DNA of 64,000 bases from Ascoidea rubescens DSM 1968. Taxonomy: Eukaryota; Ascomycota; Saccharomycetes; Ascoideales; Ascoideaceae. The stretch spans positions 336,439-400,438 of the forward strand of contig NW_017962914.1 in NCBI RefSeq assembly GCF_001661345.1, written 5' to 3'. Below, piece by piece: positions 1-12,279 of this stretch. Each line of letters starts with the position of its first letter. Position 1 is the first letter of the stretch. Position numbers and translations under genes: made by a program. The notes under the pieces are model-generated. The model was not told the DNA's origin. It searched no databases and saw only the letters and a program-made list of their open reading frames with translations.

Positions 1-2900
1 CCGGAGCTCTGATTAAGAAGCAACTTTGCCGATTGGGTCTGCAGGAGATGGTTACTCCGTAGTAGCTGCATTAAAAGCACCGGCCAAATATGTCAGGGGA
101 CTCCTGTCTTTAATGGCATTTCTTTAGTCATATACTAACGAATTAAGTACATTGTCAATCTCATCATGATGCTCTTAACGAGCATTTTGGTTCTACCGAG
201 TTTTGCCATATCTGGTTCAGGACCAGTGCTAGCATCAGCGGCTTGAACATTATCATCAGTGGTTGCAGCAATTGATTTTGATTACAATTCATCATCTTCC
301 ACAGCAATTTCTCCATAATCTTCTCAGTGGATGTCATTATATGCTACTTTCAAATTGAATCTTTTACTTGATCTGTCGTCTAAAGAAAGTGCTGATGAAT
401 TATCTTTGGGATTCATAGCAGTGGAGTGATTTCTCTCTTTAAGCGTCCTTCAAATGCTGTCACTCCAAATGCAAACTGAGTTCTTAGTTTAGTGGAAGCA
501 AATAATGCATCGCTAAAATTTAGTTTGCGTTCATCCAGGTAACATGAGCAGCTCACAAAGCCATAGTCGGTTTGAAGATTGTACACTCTGTAAGCATTTC
601 GATTGATATCTCGGTTAACATAAGGACAGACGACACTGATATCAGATCACTAGATTTTGCGGATTGATTTGCGGATGCTGGCACACACTGCAGATCGCAG
701 CGCTGTCGAGATATCAGCGGTCGATTTTCTCACATAGAATCTTTGACGTTGAGTAGTGACCCGAGCGCTTTGTTTTGTGCAATTCCAATCCATCAAACGC
801 AGTGCATGAATCAGCAACTCATTTTACCAGTACTCAAAAACTTTACCTTCAATTAACTATGTTTTCGGCGTTGCGATGGTTGTTCCTTGAAAACTTTAGT
901 GACCACAGTTCGATGAGACTGACAATTAATGGACATCTTTCTTTTGATTCGTTCGGATTGACTAAAATGATTGAACGGCTTGAATTAAAACTGGCTGTTA
1001 CGTCTGACGGTATAATTTCTTTTATGCAGTAATCGATCTGTAAATTTCGTCTAATAAACTTGCCTGGCAACAGCTAATGACGCTGTAGCAATTAGCGTAA
1101 CAACTTCTAATTATCTGTGGTGAACAACAAAGGTGAAATAATGACAACCTTGATCAACCGCAACAACTGGCTTTGGTCCAACAGTATCAACATGAAAATG
1201 ACTAAAACGAGCAGTGGCCTGTCTTGCAGATGACTCACTAGTAATAGTGGACGGTTTTCTTCTCTAACACAAATAACCTTCTGAGCGACAAGCAACAGAT
1301 ATGCGATAGTTCTTCGCTATATCTTTTGCAACAGTCTCAGTTGATCTAGCTGAATGTTCTTCTGATTTGTAGTGAATTGCGCAACAGCAGATGGGCCATC
1401 AGACAATCATATTATTCTGCAGCTGATCAGTTCCCAGCTAATGGAGCTTTAAATTAAGGAGCATCATCTTTGAATAAAAGCCACGCACTTTATGTGTAGC
1501 AGCAAAGAATAAAATTAGATTTCCACCAGGCGGAGCAGAAAAACATTCTTCAATAATCAACAATTCTGAAGCATCAAAGTAGCAATACCTTTGACATCAT
1601 CGATTGTGCCACCAATACGAGCAAACAGAGCTTACTGAAAGGTTAAGTCGCTGAACCGATCACGCTTTTGCACAATTTTTTGGGAAGCAGCAGAATTATA
1701 AATGTTGAAGTTCTTGGAATTGAACTTGAGTTTGCTAGTACTTTCAGCAACGAAGCAAGCAGCGACCGATGAACTTTGAGGGGCTTTAAAACAGGAGCAG
1801 AAGGAGAATCATTGCCAGCATCATCGGCTTCAGCGGGAACTGGTCTGCTGCTTGGCACTCACCAGTCAAAGGACCTCTTTTTTTGACAAAAATATCACGT
1901 CATTCATTTAGGTTTTGGGGTTTTTTACAGTTTCTTGAAAACAGAGAATAACTCTGATGAACCGCTGCAACCACCAAATTCAAGATCTTCAAGACGTTTG
2001 ACCAAACTGATCGCATCCATAAGTATAAAACTGTGAAGGTCACTAAATTGAGTAATGTCCACCGCGGCGTAGGTGGTGTCCGAATCAAGACCAGCCTAAG
2101 AAATGGCAGCAATTTAGTCAGCATTCTCGGCCTTGATCCGATTGCAATTGAATTTGCTAATGAATTTATTGAAGTAGCTATTAGTGATTGAAGTAATTCA
2201 TCACCTAACAAAAGTACGTGATCTGGAGTTAATATCAGCAGCTTCAACACCACTCGTAAAATGAAGCCTGTCGATGTTGCATATACGTGACACTATACCA
2301 CGCAATTAATCAATGATTTTCCACTACAGCGGAAACAAAACCTCCAGTATTCAATGTTTGGAATATAGAATCTAAAGCAACCATAACTTTGGGCAAATCA
2401 ACATCATGAGCAGAAACATCACCTTTATTAATAACGGCTTGATCAGAACCACTAATCATAGCAGCATTGTCAATTAAAACCAACATCCAACGATAAAACT
2501 TGGCAGGATCAATTAGTTTTTCGGATTCTCACCACCAACATTCGAAAAGTGGTTCAAAACATGTTTTCGCGAATGCAGCATTGTATATTAACGTCAAGAG
2601 CAATACGAAACAAACAAGCATTAAACAGATCGCTTAACCACTTTAAACAGAAGTCAGTTAAATGACACGGTGTGACGGGAGCAGACCAGTGACAAACACC
2701 GAGAAACCCAATATTGACATCCGTGCTGCTCACAGCAGCGTGCGCTGAAAAGGGTCTTTTAACTTTTGAAGCAATCAGTCACCAAAGATCAATTGAAATG
2801 ACTGTTAAGAACGATACCAGGCCTTGTGGCTTGCTTTCGGGATCGAATGATCGCCCGCAAACATTACTTTGAACCGCTGTCTAAGCCACATTCATGGACT
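1..2900 (-). mobile_element. Ty1/copia fossil A (gag to RT start, cut by window edge)
   Basis: Decayed copia-type LTR retrotransposon read on the minus strand and continuing beyond the left edge. The gag part lies at about 2.8-1.6 kb; it carries the family's gag signature SEKLIDPAKFYRW near 2.5 kb, shared with the other minus copies. The integrase core is near 1.1-1.3 kb, where FSHFHVDTVGPKPV followed by a YFTFVV segment matches the copia 'H-D-GP ... YFLTFVDD' block. An acidic linker at about 0.2-0.45 kb precedes the start of the RT part. RT and RNase H are missing only because the window ends. It is broken in many places and cannot code. Family assignment rests on domain order and on comparison with the better-preserved copies here; terminal repeats were not recognised. 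Confidence 0.72.
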
Positions 2901-3199
2901 TCAATATAAAATGGGACGCTGCACCAAACTAGACACAAAGAGAAGCAAATGATAAACACATCAAATTTGAAAGAAAGTATGATGCAATTCGAACCAAATC
3001 ATTGCTTAAAAAAGAAAAACCGACAGTAATACAATCAAGTTGTATCGCTGTAGAAGTAGAATCATCGCCGGCAGGCAAGCAAATAAATGACAATGCTGTA
3101 GTATATCCAACCAGAAATCAAACAATCTACAATAATCAGATATATCTAAAAGGTCGTATGATAGAGAACCACACCGAGCAGCCATTGAGTCATCGAAGG

Positions 3200-6100
3200 A
3201 ATTGATTCAAGCTTGAGAACATAGTCGCACTAAACCCCATAGTGAACAACACTGCAGCATTAGTTTCAGTATCATTTCATGCAAGAGTGATAAGAACGAT
3301 TCACATTTCTCTGATAAAATGATAGCTAATTCAAATACGCTTGCAGAGTGCATGGTTGGTAGGATGGTTAGCCAACTTGAATGCATAATCGTTATTGCTA
3401 GAACTAATTGGGTTGCCTCCATTTGTAGGGATATATTTGAAGACCTGCGTTGTGAACACAGTGTCTTTCTCCACGTCAGTGAATGCAATGCATTTAGCTT
3501 GACAATTGAACAACCCCATTAAAGCCTTCGTTTTGAGTTCCAACTATTCGGCGCTGGATTAAAAAACAACATATAGAGACCAACTGACTCTCGAACATCA
3601 ATGTCTCCGGCCCAATAACTTTTTGAGTGGCGACCTAACTCAACTGCTGTGCAGCATTGTATAAAACAGTTAAACGATTTAGGCTTGAAGATCTCAACTT
3701 CTCTTTAGCAAATTTTATGTTTATCTTCTATCCTAATCCAAGAAATCGACTAAGTAACGGAACCCTAAAACCAAAATCATACCGTGCACAAGTTGCAGAA
3801 TCAAGCAAAGATGCATCAACAGATCTGTAAAGTGATCATTTTTTATGACGGACATCAGAATCCTCAGTATCAAGCCGCACGTAGTGTTGCGCCTCATCAT
3901 TGATGTAGCCTGCAAATGAGACGCATCATTTTTGAAGTGCTGAATCAACAGTCTGTCCTATGTCTCTATTGATACCGCAATGCATTCGGTACTAACAGCA
4001 GCATGAGGTATAAAACTCTACCCTGCGTTACTTAAGGATTTTCGATTTTGAGCAGTTAACTGAGATATGTTTTGACCAGCCTGAACATTGCATTAAATGA
4101 TGCCGCATTAATGAAATCTTGCACATATGACCGCAGCATGCGGTGTTGTTCGATTCCTAAGAGATCCAAGTCAGCATGATCGACTTAAACTTTTTGGAAC
4201 CAAAGCCATTTGATACCATTGACCCAGTTGTTGTACCAGCAGATAGAGATTGCTTGAGTCAATTAGTTAACTCACGTAACTACGTGACGTGTGAAAAACA
4301 CGCAGCGGTAACAAATTCACCCGGGTCTTTCTTGTAAAGCTAAGCGTCCATTTCAACCAAAAACAATGCAGCTGTCACATCAATTTGAAGATGCTTGAAT
4401 GACTAAAATGGTGCATCAGCAAAGAGAATCCTTACGTTTTGATAGTTAATTGCTGGATCAAATCGTTCAAGACAATAAATACCATCACAATCAGAGAACG
4501 CTTCAGCAACAAATAAGGCTGTTGCAAAATCAGCAGTGGATGCTGACTTGATTGATCACACCAGATGATTGCAACCAAGTCATTTTTCATGTGGATGATT
4601 TCCCAACAAGCAGGTGTTGTTCTCAAGCATTAGCTGATGCTCCGATTGACAAGAAACCGCGCTGCTTCAGTGTGCAGAATTTGGTTTAACAGCGCCAAAG
4701 AAAATCATGGCGCACCTAATTTTGTTATCGAGAGCCTGCCTTTGACGGAATTTCGTGGCAACTTGCAGATCCATGAAGCAGTTTTTTAGGATCATCAACA
4801 TCTACTTGTAAAACTGATTCTGTTCCAGCAAGTAATACCTTATAAGTTTCGTCGCCTTAGTGTGCCTCATCAGCACAATTCCCATTATCCCTGGAGATAA
4901 CTGATTTGTTTCTATCAATTTCAGTTTGGTCTTGTTCATTTTTGTCTCATGATATTAGCTGATGTCAATATATCCTTCATTTCTTTTGAATATATCTTCT
5001 GATATCTCGTCTGAGTCAATTACAGTTTTGTTTTCCTGGCTATCAGTAGCAGTGGGTAGATTCCCCTATAGCGCCGACAGCATTAAATGTAACTTTAACA
5101 GCAGAAGGAATTGATGGTATAATGGTGGCAAATCAAGAGTTTATAAAATGAAATGTGGTTTCTACATAACCACAAGATGAACGGAGAGCTGCAAATTTCT
5201 TACGTGGATTGTACACTCCATGGTTCTATCTACTTATGTCGTAGCGAGCTACACCACAAAGAACACTTGTAGCACTTCATTTTGATAGACTAGTTTATGG
5301 TGTGATCGTGGCGTAAGCAGCACACATAATCCGGGTCAATACGGCAGCGGTTGACTTTCTTCTACTACTCAATAGAGAAAGAGCAATGATAAGAGCCCCA
5401 TATTATGTGGAAGTCAAATTCATGAAAACCACAGCACATATCACAGCTTCATTCGGCAAGAATTTACCAACATTAACTTCAATGAACATTGTTTTGGCTT
5501 TTGTCATGATTGGTTTTGCCAACCTGTGACTTACCCATTTTGGTAAGAATCTTAAGGAACTGATATTAAAAGTGTGACTCCTTCTGAAGGACAGATATCG
5601 TTGATCATCGTAAATGGAAATTTGTTGTCCGATAGTACACTATGGACTGTTTAATCCAACAATTGTTGAAGTGATTTATTATAATACAGTATCTTGGCAG
5701 TAGCTAATGGCTGTGTAGCAATCGCCGCAACAACAACATAGATGGAGGAATCATTAACAATGATGAGAGAATGAAAAATCTCATCAACAGCAACAGGCGG
5801 GTTAAGCCAAAGATATCAAGCCGAGGAAGACCAGCCGCAGGGATGGACTGATATTAACCCGACAAATTAATGTTTTGGACCCATTTCTTTTGAAATAAAA
5901 TTCACATTTCGAAATTCCTGAACCAGAAGTGCCATAGATAGTTGATATACTTTCTGCAACAGTCTCTGTTGCTTGACCTAAATGAACATGCTATTATCAT
6001 GTAAGTTTGCAGCGGTAGTTGGGGCAACGAGAAACTAATATTAGTCTGGAGGTGCCGTTTTAATACATAATGCATCAATCGGCCAGGCCTAATAATCTTT

Positions 6101-7400
6101 GAGTAGCAAAAGTCTTTCGATTCGGGGATGCCGCATTGTAAATCAAATTTACACCATGGAGCGGGTCGAAATAGCTTCACTTGATCCACCATTGAGAAGC
6201 ATCACATTTCGAATACTTTTCAGATAATCGATTTTTCACCAAGACCAGCAATGTGACCGAAATCAATGGTTTAGTTGCTGACCCAGTCTGCGTTCGCATA
6301 TATATTTTGGGAAGTACTAGAGTCAGGATAGAGGCGTTTCCAATAAAAAATCATTTGCTAGTAACTTTCAACAACAAAGCAAACGGTGAAATATTATCTA
6401 TGAAAACATCCACCACGGGCGCACCAGCAGACCCAGCGGCTAAACTGATGACGCCACCGGCGCTGGTTGTGGTACCACATACTAGCAAAATGTTCCTTTT
6501 TGTAACAACGAGAGAAAGTCATTCACATTTGCATTGGCTTTATTAATGATGGTTCACCAACAGAAAAGGACGCCGTTGAAGCCGAGCTATCAGCAAATCC
6601 GTCATCACCAAAATGGTCAGCCAAATCCATTGCATCTCCGAATGATGTTTTGCATCAGTGAGGAAATTGAGTAAGAACCCGTTCAGCTTCGGTGATGTCT
6701 GAAACTGACGCAGCGTAGAAGATGGCGGCGCTTTGATGAGGATTGATTACCTTGAAAGTATTCCATTGCAATTCTTAAAGGATGTATTGCAATCCCTCTT
6801 GATTCCAGCTGTATTTCGCCTCTTATCAGAAGGATTGGCCTTGCTCATATTATTAGGGGCGCGAGCACCAGTGAGACTGTATATTTTCTCTAAGTCAACT
6901 CGTGGACGACCGCCATCCCATCTAATGTACAGGACTTATTGCAATACAGCGGGATCCAATTGTTATTTCGGGACGTATGGACTTTGAGTTCATAAACAAC
7001 CTTAACATAGTGCAAATCAATATCATCTGCAAAAAGAGCAGCATTTTTGTCAAAGGCTTGACCCAATGAACCACAGCGAGCCGCTTTGAAATTCAAGACT
7101 GAGAAATCAACGATGCAGTCAGCAGGATCCATTAGTTTTTCTGATTCTTCTAATCTAGTACTTGCACCTTGGCTCATAACGTCCTGTAGCAATTCAATCT
7201 TTATATTGATCAGTAAGAAAATTCAAAAAATAAAAACAAGTAGAGTGAATTGCCAAGCGCATTTAATCCGAACCGCGTTAAATTAAACCACGTTATTGGA
7301 GAACGCAGCTGAGCGACACTTAAGGACCTACTATTGATATCCTGTTGACTCACAGCAGCTGTCTCGTAGCACTGCAATCAGACCTCAATCGATCAGGTCA
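3200..7400 (-). mobile_element. Ty1/copia fossil B (gag-INT-RT-RNase H)
   Basis: Near full-length internal region of a copia element on the minus strand. Gag at about 7.35-6.2 kb shows SEKLMDPADCIVDFSVL near 7.1 kb. Integrase lies at about 5.9-5.2 kb. An acidic linker at about 5.1-4.8 kb leads into RT at 4.7-3.75 kb, where QIDVTAALFLVEMDA near 4.35 kb is the copia 'D-V-TAFL-G-L' segment and YKKDPGEF follows. RNase H at 3.6-3.2 kb shows YAFKLANHPTNHALCKRI (3,331-3,385), the equivalent of 'AI-LA-NP--H-R-KHIDI', then a FIRE-like motif and a divergent 'ADIFTK' tail. The order gag-INT-RT-RNase H identifies copia rather than Ty3/gypsy, which carries integrase last. Heavily broken and old. Only about 0.3 kb separates it from fossil A. 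Confidence 0.85.
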
Positions 7401-7449
7401 ACTGTGTAGCGAACCCATTTTATTACATTGAGCTGGAATCATATATATG

Positions 7450-8240
7450 AAAGAAAACCGAAAAACGATCAGCAGCCCCTCTTATATCGATCTGTGTTAG
7501 ATCACTGGGCGTCGCGGTAGCTTAACAGTCACTGGAACAGAGAGGCAGAATAGAGACATACGGGAGCTTCAGAACGAACCGCCTTAATCCTTCAACACGA
7601 CTTCAGTCGATTAGGTCAATTTAGTTGAACTTTTTAAGAACCCCTAATCCACTTTTCTCGTTAGCGGAACGGTGACCAGTCGTGAATGTCAATCATTCAT
7701 CCAGCAAAGCGGTCGCGGGCGCACACTAGTGCAGTAGAATCTCAACCACTGCGTTTAAAGAAAAACAGCATGGAGTGAGCATAAATCGTGTTTTTCAAAT
7801 TATGGCATTCGTGTTACTCTACAATGGCTTTTTGAACCCACCTAGCCTTGAGGCAAAGGGGTCTTTGTCATTGTGCTGCAAGAATGTTACTCCAGCAGTC
7901 CGTCTGTCTGTTTGTGCGCAAACTTCATTGTTTGCGAACTGCTGTTACGTTACAGTTATGGACGTCTTTTCAAAACCAAATGGTAAAATAATTAAAAAGA
8001 TCGTAAAGAAGGAAAATAAAGATATGAAATGAATATCCAAGTATTTATTAATACCAAAAAAACAATTTTGAAGTTATTAAAAACCGCAGTAATACATTCA
8101 TTGGTTCAGTTGTGAAATTAATAAAACTAGAGGCAGTCAAACAATTTTATAAAACTACTGCAACATCACCATCAGATAGGAAAACAAGCATTTAACGTCC
8201 GATATATCCAAACAAACATAAACAGCCGAGTCAAAGCAGA
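7450..8240. other. Gap between copia fossils C and B, possible remnant LTR
   Basis: This stretch lies after the RNase H end of fossil C and before the gag of fossil B, where a 3' or 5' terminal repeat would be expected. Reading the minus strand, the words TGTATTACTGCGGTTTTT near 8.09 kb closely match TGTATTACTGTCGGTTTTT near 3.03 kb, at a similar distance (about 150-170 bases) after the RNase H end of fossil B. That is compatible with a shared 3' flank or LTR. A plus-strand open stretch of 85 codons at 7,775-8,032 starts with a hydrophobic segment and has several cysteines, but it matches no family I know and sits in expected LTR sequence, so I do not call it a gene. No clear TG...CA ends or polypurine tract were seen. 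Confidence 0.3.
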
Positions 8241-11200
8241 AGGCATTTCAATCATTGCTGCAATATTTTGAGATATTTAGACACTGTAGCGCGTATCGCT
8301 TTTGTAAACAGATCAGTAACATTACTATTAGCTTCAACTGTTTCAAGAGAAAAGCAACAGTGCAATACCCTTTTATAGAATGATACCTGATTAAAATATT
8401 CTTGCAGGTTCTGCGATTGGTAAAGTCGTTACCAAAGCTAATAACAGATTTGTTATATCAATTGTTAAGTGGTTTATCATCATTTGAACCGATACATTTA
8501 AAGACGTCCATTAGAGATTCATGTCCTTTTGCTGCTTGAGTGAGTGTTCAATTTTGTTTTGCAACCCAGCAAGGCCACTGATGCCTTCACGTTGCAGTGT
8601 TAAGCAACTGGCTTTTAACTATTGACAAACATATAAGCACCCACTGAGTTTCGATCAGCAATGTCTCCAGCCCAATCACCCTCAGAGTATCCAATTAATT
8701 TGACTAATGAAGGATCAATTTAAGAAGCAGTTAATAGATTGAGTTGAAATATCTTCACACCTATTCAGCACAAAATAGGTGAATTTTGCATGGTGCACGA
8801 AGGTATAGACTGAGTAACTAAACACCAAAAACGATCCCGCACCGTTCATCACTTGAGGGAAAATGCAAGGATGCAACAAATAATCTGTCAAATAATTATT
8901 CATCAGCCGCTTACTCAGACCACTCAGCTTTAAGAAGGGCCGTGCAGGTGATAAGCATCATTGGTGTGGCTTGCCAATGAGACTCATCCAGTTTGAGCTG
9001 CAGAGCCTTTAGTCTGACATAGGTGCTTTTTGATATAGATATTCAGTCGCTTCATTAAGGAGGATCAAATGCAAGAAAAGAAATCAAGCAACGCTAAAAA
9101 TGATTGCTTTGACCGATGAACTGAGTTACGATTTGACATGCCGGACCATTCATCTAATAATCCAAGAATAGAGGCTTTCTCCACAAAGTAGCATAGCATG
9201 AAAAGGTTGTTTTTCTTTGAAAGATACTACCCCGCATGTTCTGCTTAAACTCATCGAATTTCAGACAATGGTAGCGCACTGGCAGTTCTCTTGAAACAAC
9301 ACAAATGACATTCTTCGGGTCCAAAAATTGATCTTTGTATAATTCAAACATGTTGAGAATTATCAGGAATAGCGCATGCTACTCACTGTTTCTTCTTAAT
9401 CTCACCGTCGACAATTCGTTGCAGGAATGGAATTGCCAGATTGATTTGAAAATCGTTGAAAATCCGATCTGCTGAATCGGCAAAAAGGACATGACAAATT
9501 CAGACCTGATTTCCGGACTACTTATTTCAGGTGATGAATTCTATGAAGCTGATAGATCCCTTCAGCACCTAGTGCGGCCATGGCAATGTCACCTGATGGT
9601 GCTGACTTCAATGTAATCACCCGGCCACAAACAGAAAATATTTTCCAAAGGAAAATTCAACAAACTAATATGTAATGTTAGCAAGCCATTGTCAGAAGCT
9701 CCCAGTGCCTTGCTACTTTCCTAGTTGGGTCTGCAAATTTTGGATGTACACTAGTAGCGCCAAGAAGGGCAGCAACCTGTTAGTTCAAAAAATAGCTGTT
9801 TCTAATGGAACCTGTTGAATCGCCTGTAGACCAATTAAGTAGATTTTAATTGTGTTCAAGATCTTCTTCGTGAACCCCTTTAGATCAGCAAGCAGGTGTA
9901 ACTCAAACGTACTAGCAGGGTGAGCAACGGGACCTTGATCAGCAACATATGTAGGTTAAGCAGATCAATTCAAATCGAATTGGTGTTCATTGATTCCATT
10001 ATTTTCTTTCGTTTTTAAACAACTTTCACGATATCAATCATTAGCATTTGATTTATCTTTGTCATTGGTATCAGTGGATTGATTTCCCTGTCACGCACTA
10101 GCAGCGACGAGTCTTGCATCAAGGGCAGACGGAATTGTTGGCTTAATGGCAGCAATTGACGCATTTTTGAAATCAAATTCTATTTGATCAAGCCGAAATA
10201 AGTAACTGACAACGACATAGTTGATATAAAGTTGTAGCGCTTATAAGTCTTTTATTTGCGTTGTAGCAACGAAATCCATGAGATCACTGGCATCACCTAG
10301 TTTTGTTTTCATGTTTTGATTAGGGTTCTAGGGTTGGAGAACACATCGAGACATTCTCAACTTGAAAATTGCTAATCATTTCAGGTTGAAATAGAATGAC
10401 AGTGGTGAGCACCGCGCCTGTTGTGGGGCAATCAAATGGATCAAAGGAACTGCAGTCACCAACACTTTATTTCTTAAATAGAAGGAGAAGTTAGTTTTCA
10501 TAAAGATTGTCCGGGGATATGTCATAATTTTATGATTGCCAGCTTTCACCTATCCCATTTTGGTGAAACTGATAACGAACTGGTGAATCCTATTGGATTT
10601 TTCCAAACATAATAAAATTTGTAAACCGAACTGGTCATCAAGTATGACGGTATGGACTATCTTATCAAATAGTGGTGACTCAAAACTAATATTATTTATT
10701 TTTTTGGCAACCTTTAATTAATGTGTAGAGATCGCAAAGCAGCAGCATATCTCTAGTTGTCATCAACAGTGGTGAGTAAATAACGAGTTCCATCAACGGC
10801 AACAGCTGGCGTTCGCCAAAGAGCTTTAATATGAAAAGAACTAAGACGAGCTGCTCCCGTTTGGTGGACCACTTTTTACTAATTCGGTTGCTTTTGCATT
10901 GAAAGAACACTTAGATTAAGAACGAGTGTAGACGAATTGCAATACATCTTCGATATATCGTTTGCAGCAATGTCTCCTGGATCATCTAAATGTTCAAGGG
11001 AAATTGTGGTAATGGACGCAACCGCAGAAGGGGCTCCCAGACATTCAAAATATTCTGAAGAACCTCTTTTTCTAATAGTGCGGCGCCCAAAGCCACTTAT
11101 TCATTTTTGAAAGAAGAGAGCCGGCTTTATCTTTTGCATAATCGATTGAAGTTAAATGTACCGCTTGTGGAGCATATCGTTTATTCTCCTAAAGTCCGCC

Positions 11201-12250
11201 ATTGCGGATCATCACAGTTCCAATACCGTCGAAATTCCCAATGGTGACACTACTCCCATCAATGTGACGAGAACGAAATGTAAAGTTGTTGAACAACTGA
11301 GTTTTGGCACAAATGTGTTAGTGAGCACCAAGATCATAACCGATCATTTTGAAGTTCAACTTCCGGTTGGTAGTGTTTGCCGAGCACCTAGCTTACAGTG
11401 ATATGTCTTCACTGGGCACACATAGATGAGCCACGGCTGCGAAAACGTTGGCTGAATCTGATGATTCAGCGAAGCTAGCTGCGGTGCCAAGAATCCGATA
11501 TTCAAATGTCCGTTTTTGTGAGAAAGATAGCAAGTCATTCCTCTTGGATTTGGCTATTTGAGGTAATCCTTACTTACACACAGCTGTTCGAATAAGCCAG
11601 ACCGACTATTAAATGCTTGAGCGCCGAGGTTATCAGCCAAATCCGTTGCATATGTAGTTGTAATATTGGAAGGACAGCAAATTGAGGAGCACCTCCTTCA
11701 GCAATAGTGGAATCCGCACAGAAGGGGCATTGAATCTAACATCTAGTTGATCATTCCAGTCGACCTTGAAAATATTCCAATACAATTCATTCAGCGATTG
11801 ATTGTAATTTCCGTGATTGGATAGTGTATTTGGCAACTTTGCAGCAAGAGGCCGGATCTTACTAACTGCACCTACAACACCAGTAGGACCATAAAATTTC
11901 TGCAAGTTGACTGCTAGTTAAAGGTCATACCCTCCATTGAATAGCACCTGTTCTAGCAGAGCACAATTATCTCTTCTAGTATTGAACGGATGGCAAATTT
12001 AATCCAAATCAACCATACCTTTTCTGAATCAACATCGTCAGAAGGGTTTGCGTCTTCTTCGATAAAGGATTGATTCAAAGGACCAAACTCAGCAGCCTTG
12101 TGATTCGATCCTCAAGCCGCAATAATAGAGTTAGCACCGTCCATTAGTTTCTCTGATTGCAGCCAACAAAGGTTCGCAATTGGGCCCAGATGCTTTTGAA
12201 GAGATTCATGATATATTCCGATCAAAAGTAGTACTTGGAAAACAGACCGT
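8240..12250 (-). mobile_element. Ty1/copia fossil C (gag-INT-RT-RNase H)
   Basis: Minus-strand copia internal region. Gag lies at about 12.2-11.3 kb, with SEKLMDGANSI near 12.15 kb. Integrase lies at 11.0-10.3 kb: DGTRYLLTTVDDN near 10.77 kb is the catalytic-core strand pair, and KAGNHKIMTYPRT near 10.53 kb corresponds to the 'Q-NG-AER-NRT' block. An acidic linker lies at about 10.2-9.95 kb. RT includes a well-preserved stretch at 9,154-9,351 with QFLDPKNVICVV followed by a segment ending in TTFSCYATLW, equivalent to the copia 'EGF--P---V--L-KSLYGLKQ ... D-C-Y'. RNase H ends near 8.27 kb with VTDLFTKAIRATV, the 'VADIFTKAL' motif. Broken in many places and old. Its 5' end abuts the truncated plus-strand fossil L. 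Confidence 0.85.
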
Positions 12251-12279
12251 GAAAAGCACCGTCAACCATTTTGATTTGT

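Noticed and set aside
7775-8032. 85-codon plus-strand frame as a secreted Cys-rich peptide gene
   Set aside because: It starts with a weak hydrophobic run but lies where the terminal repeat between two copia copies is expected, and the cysteine spacing fits no known family.
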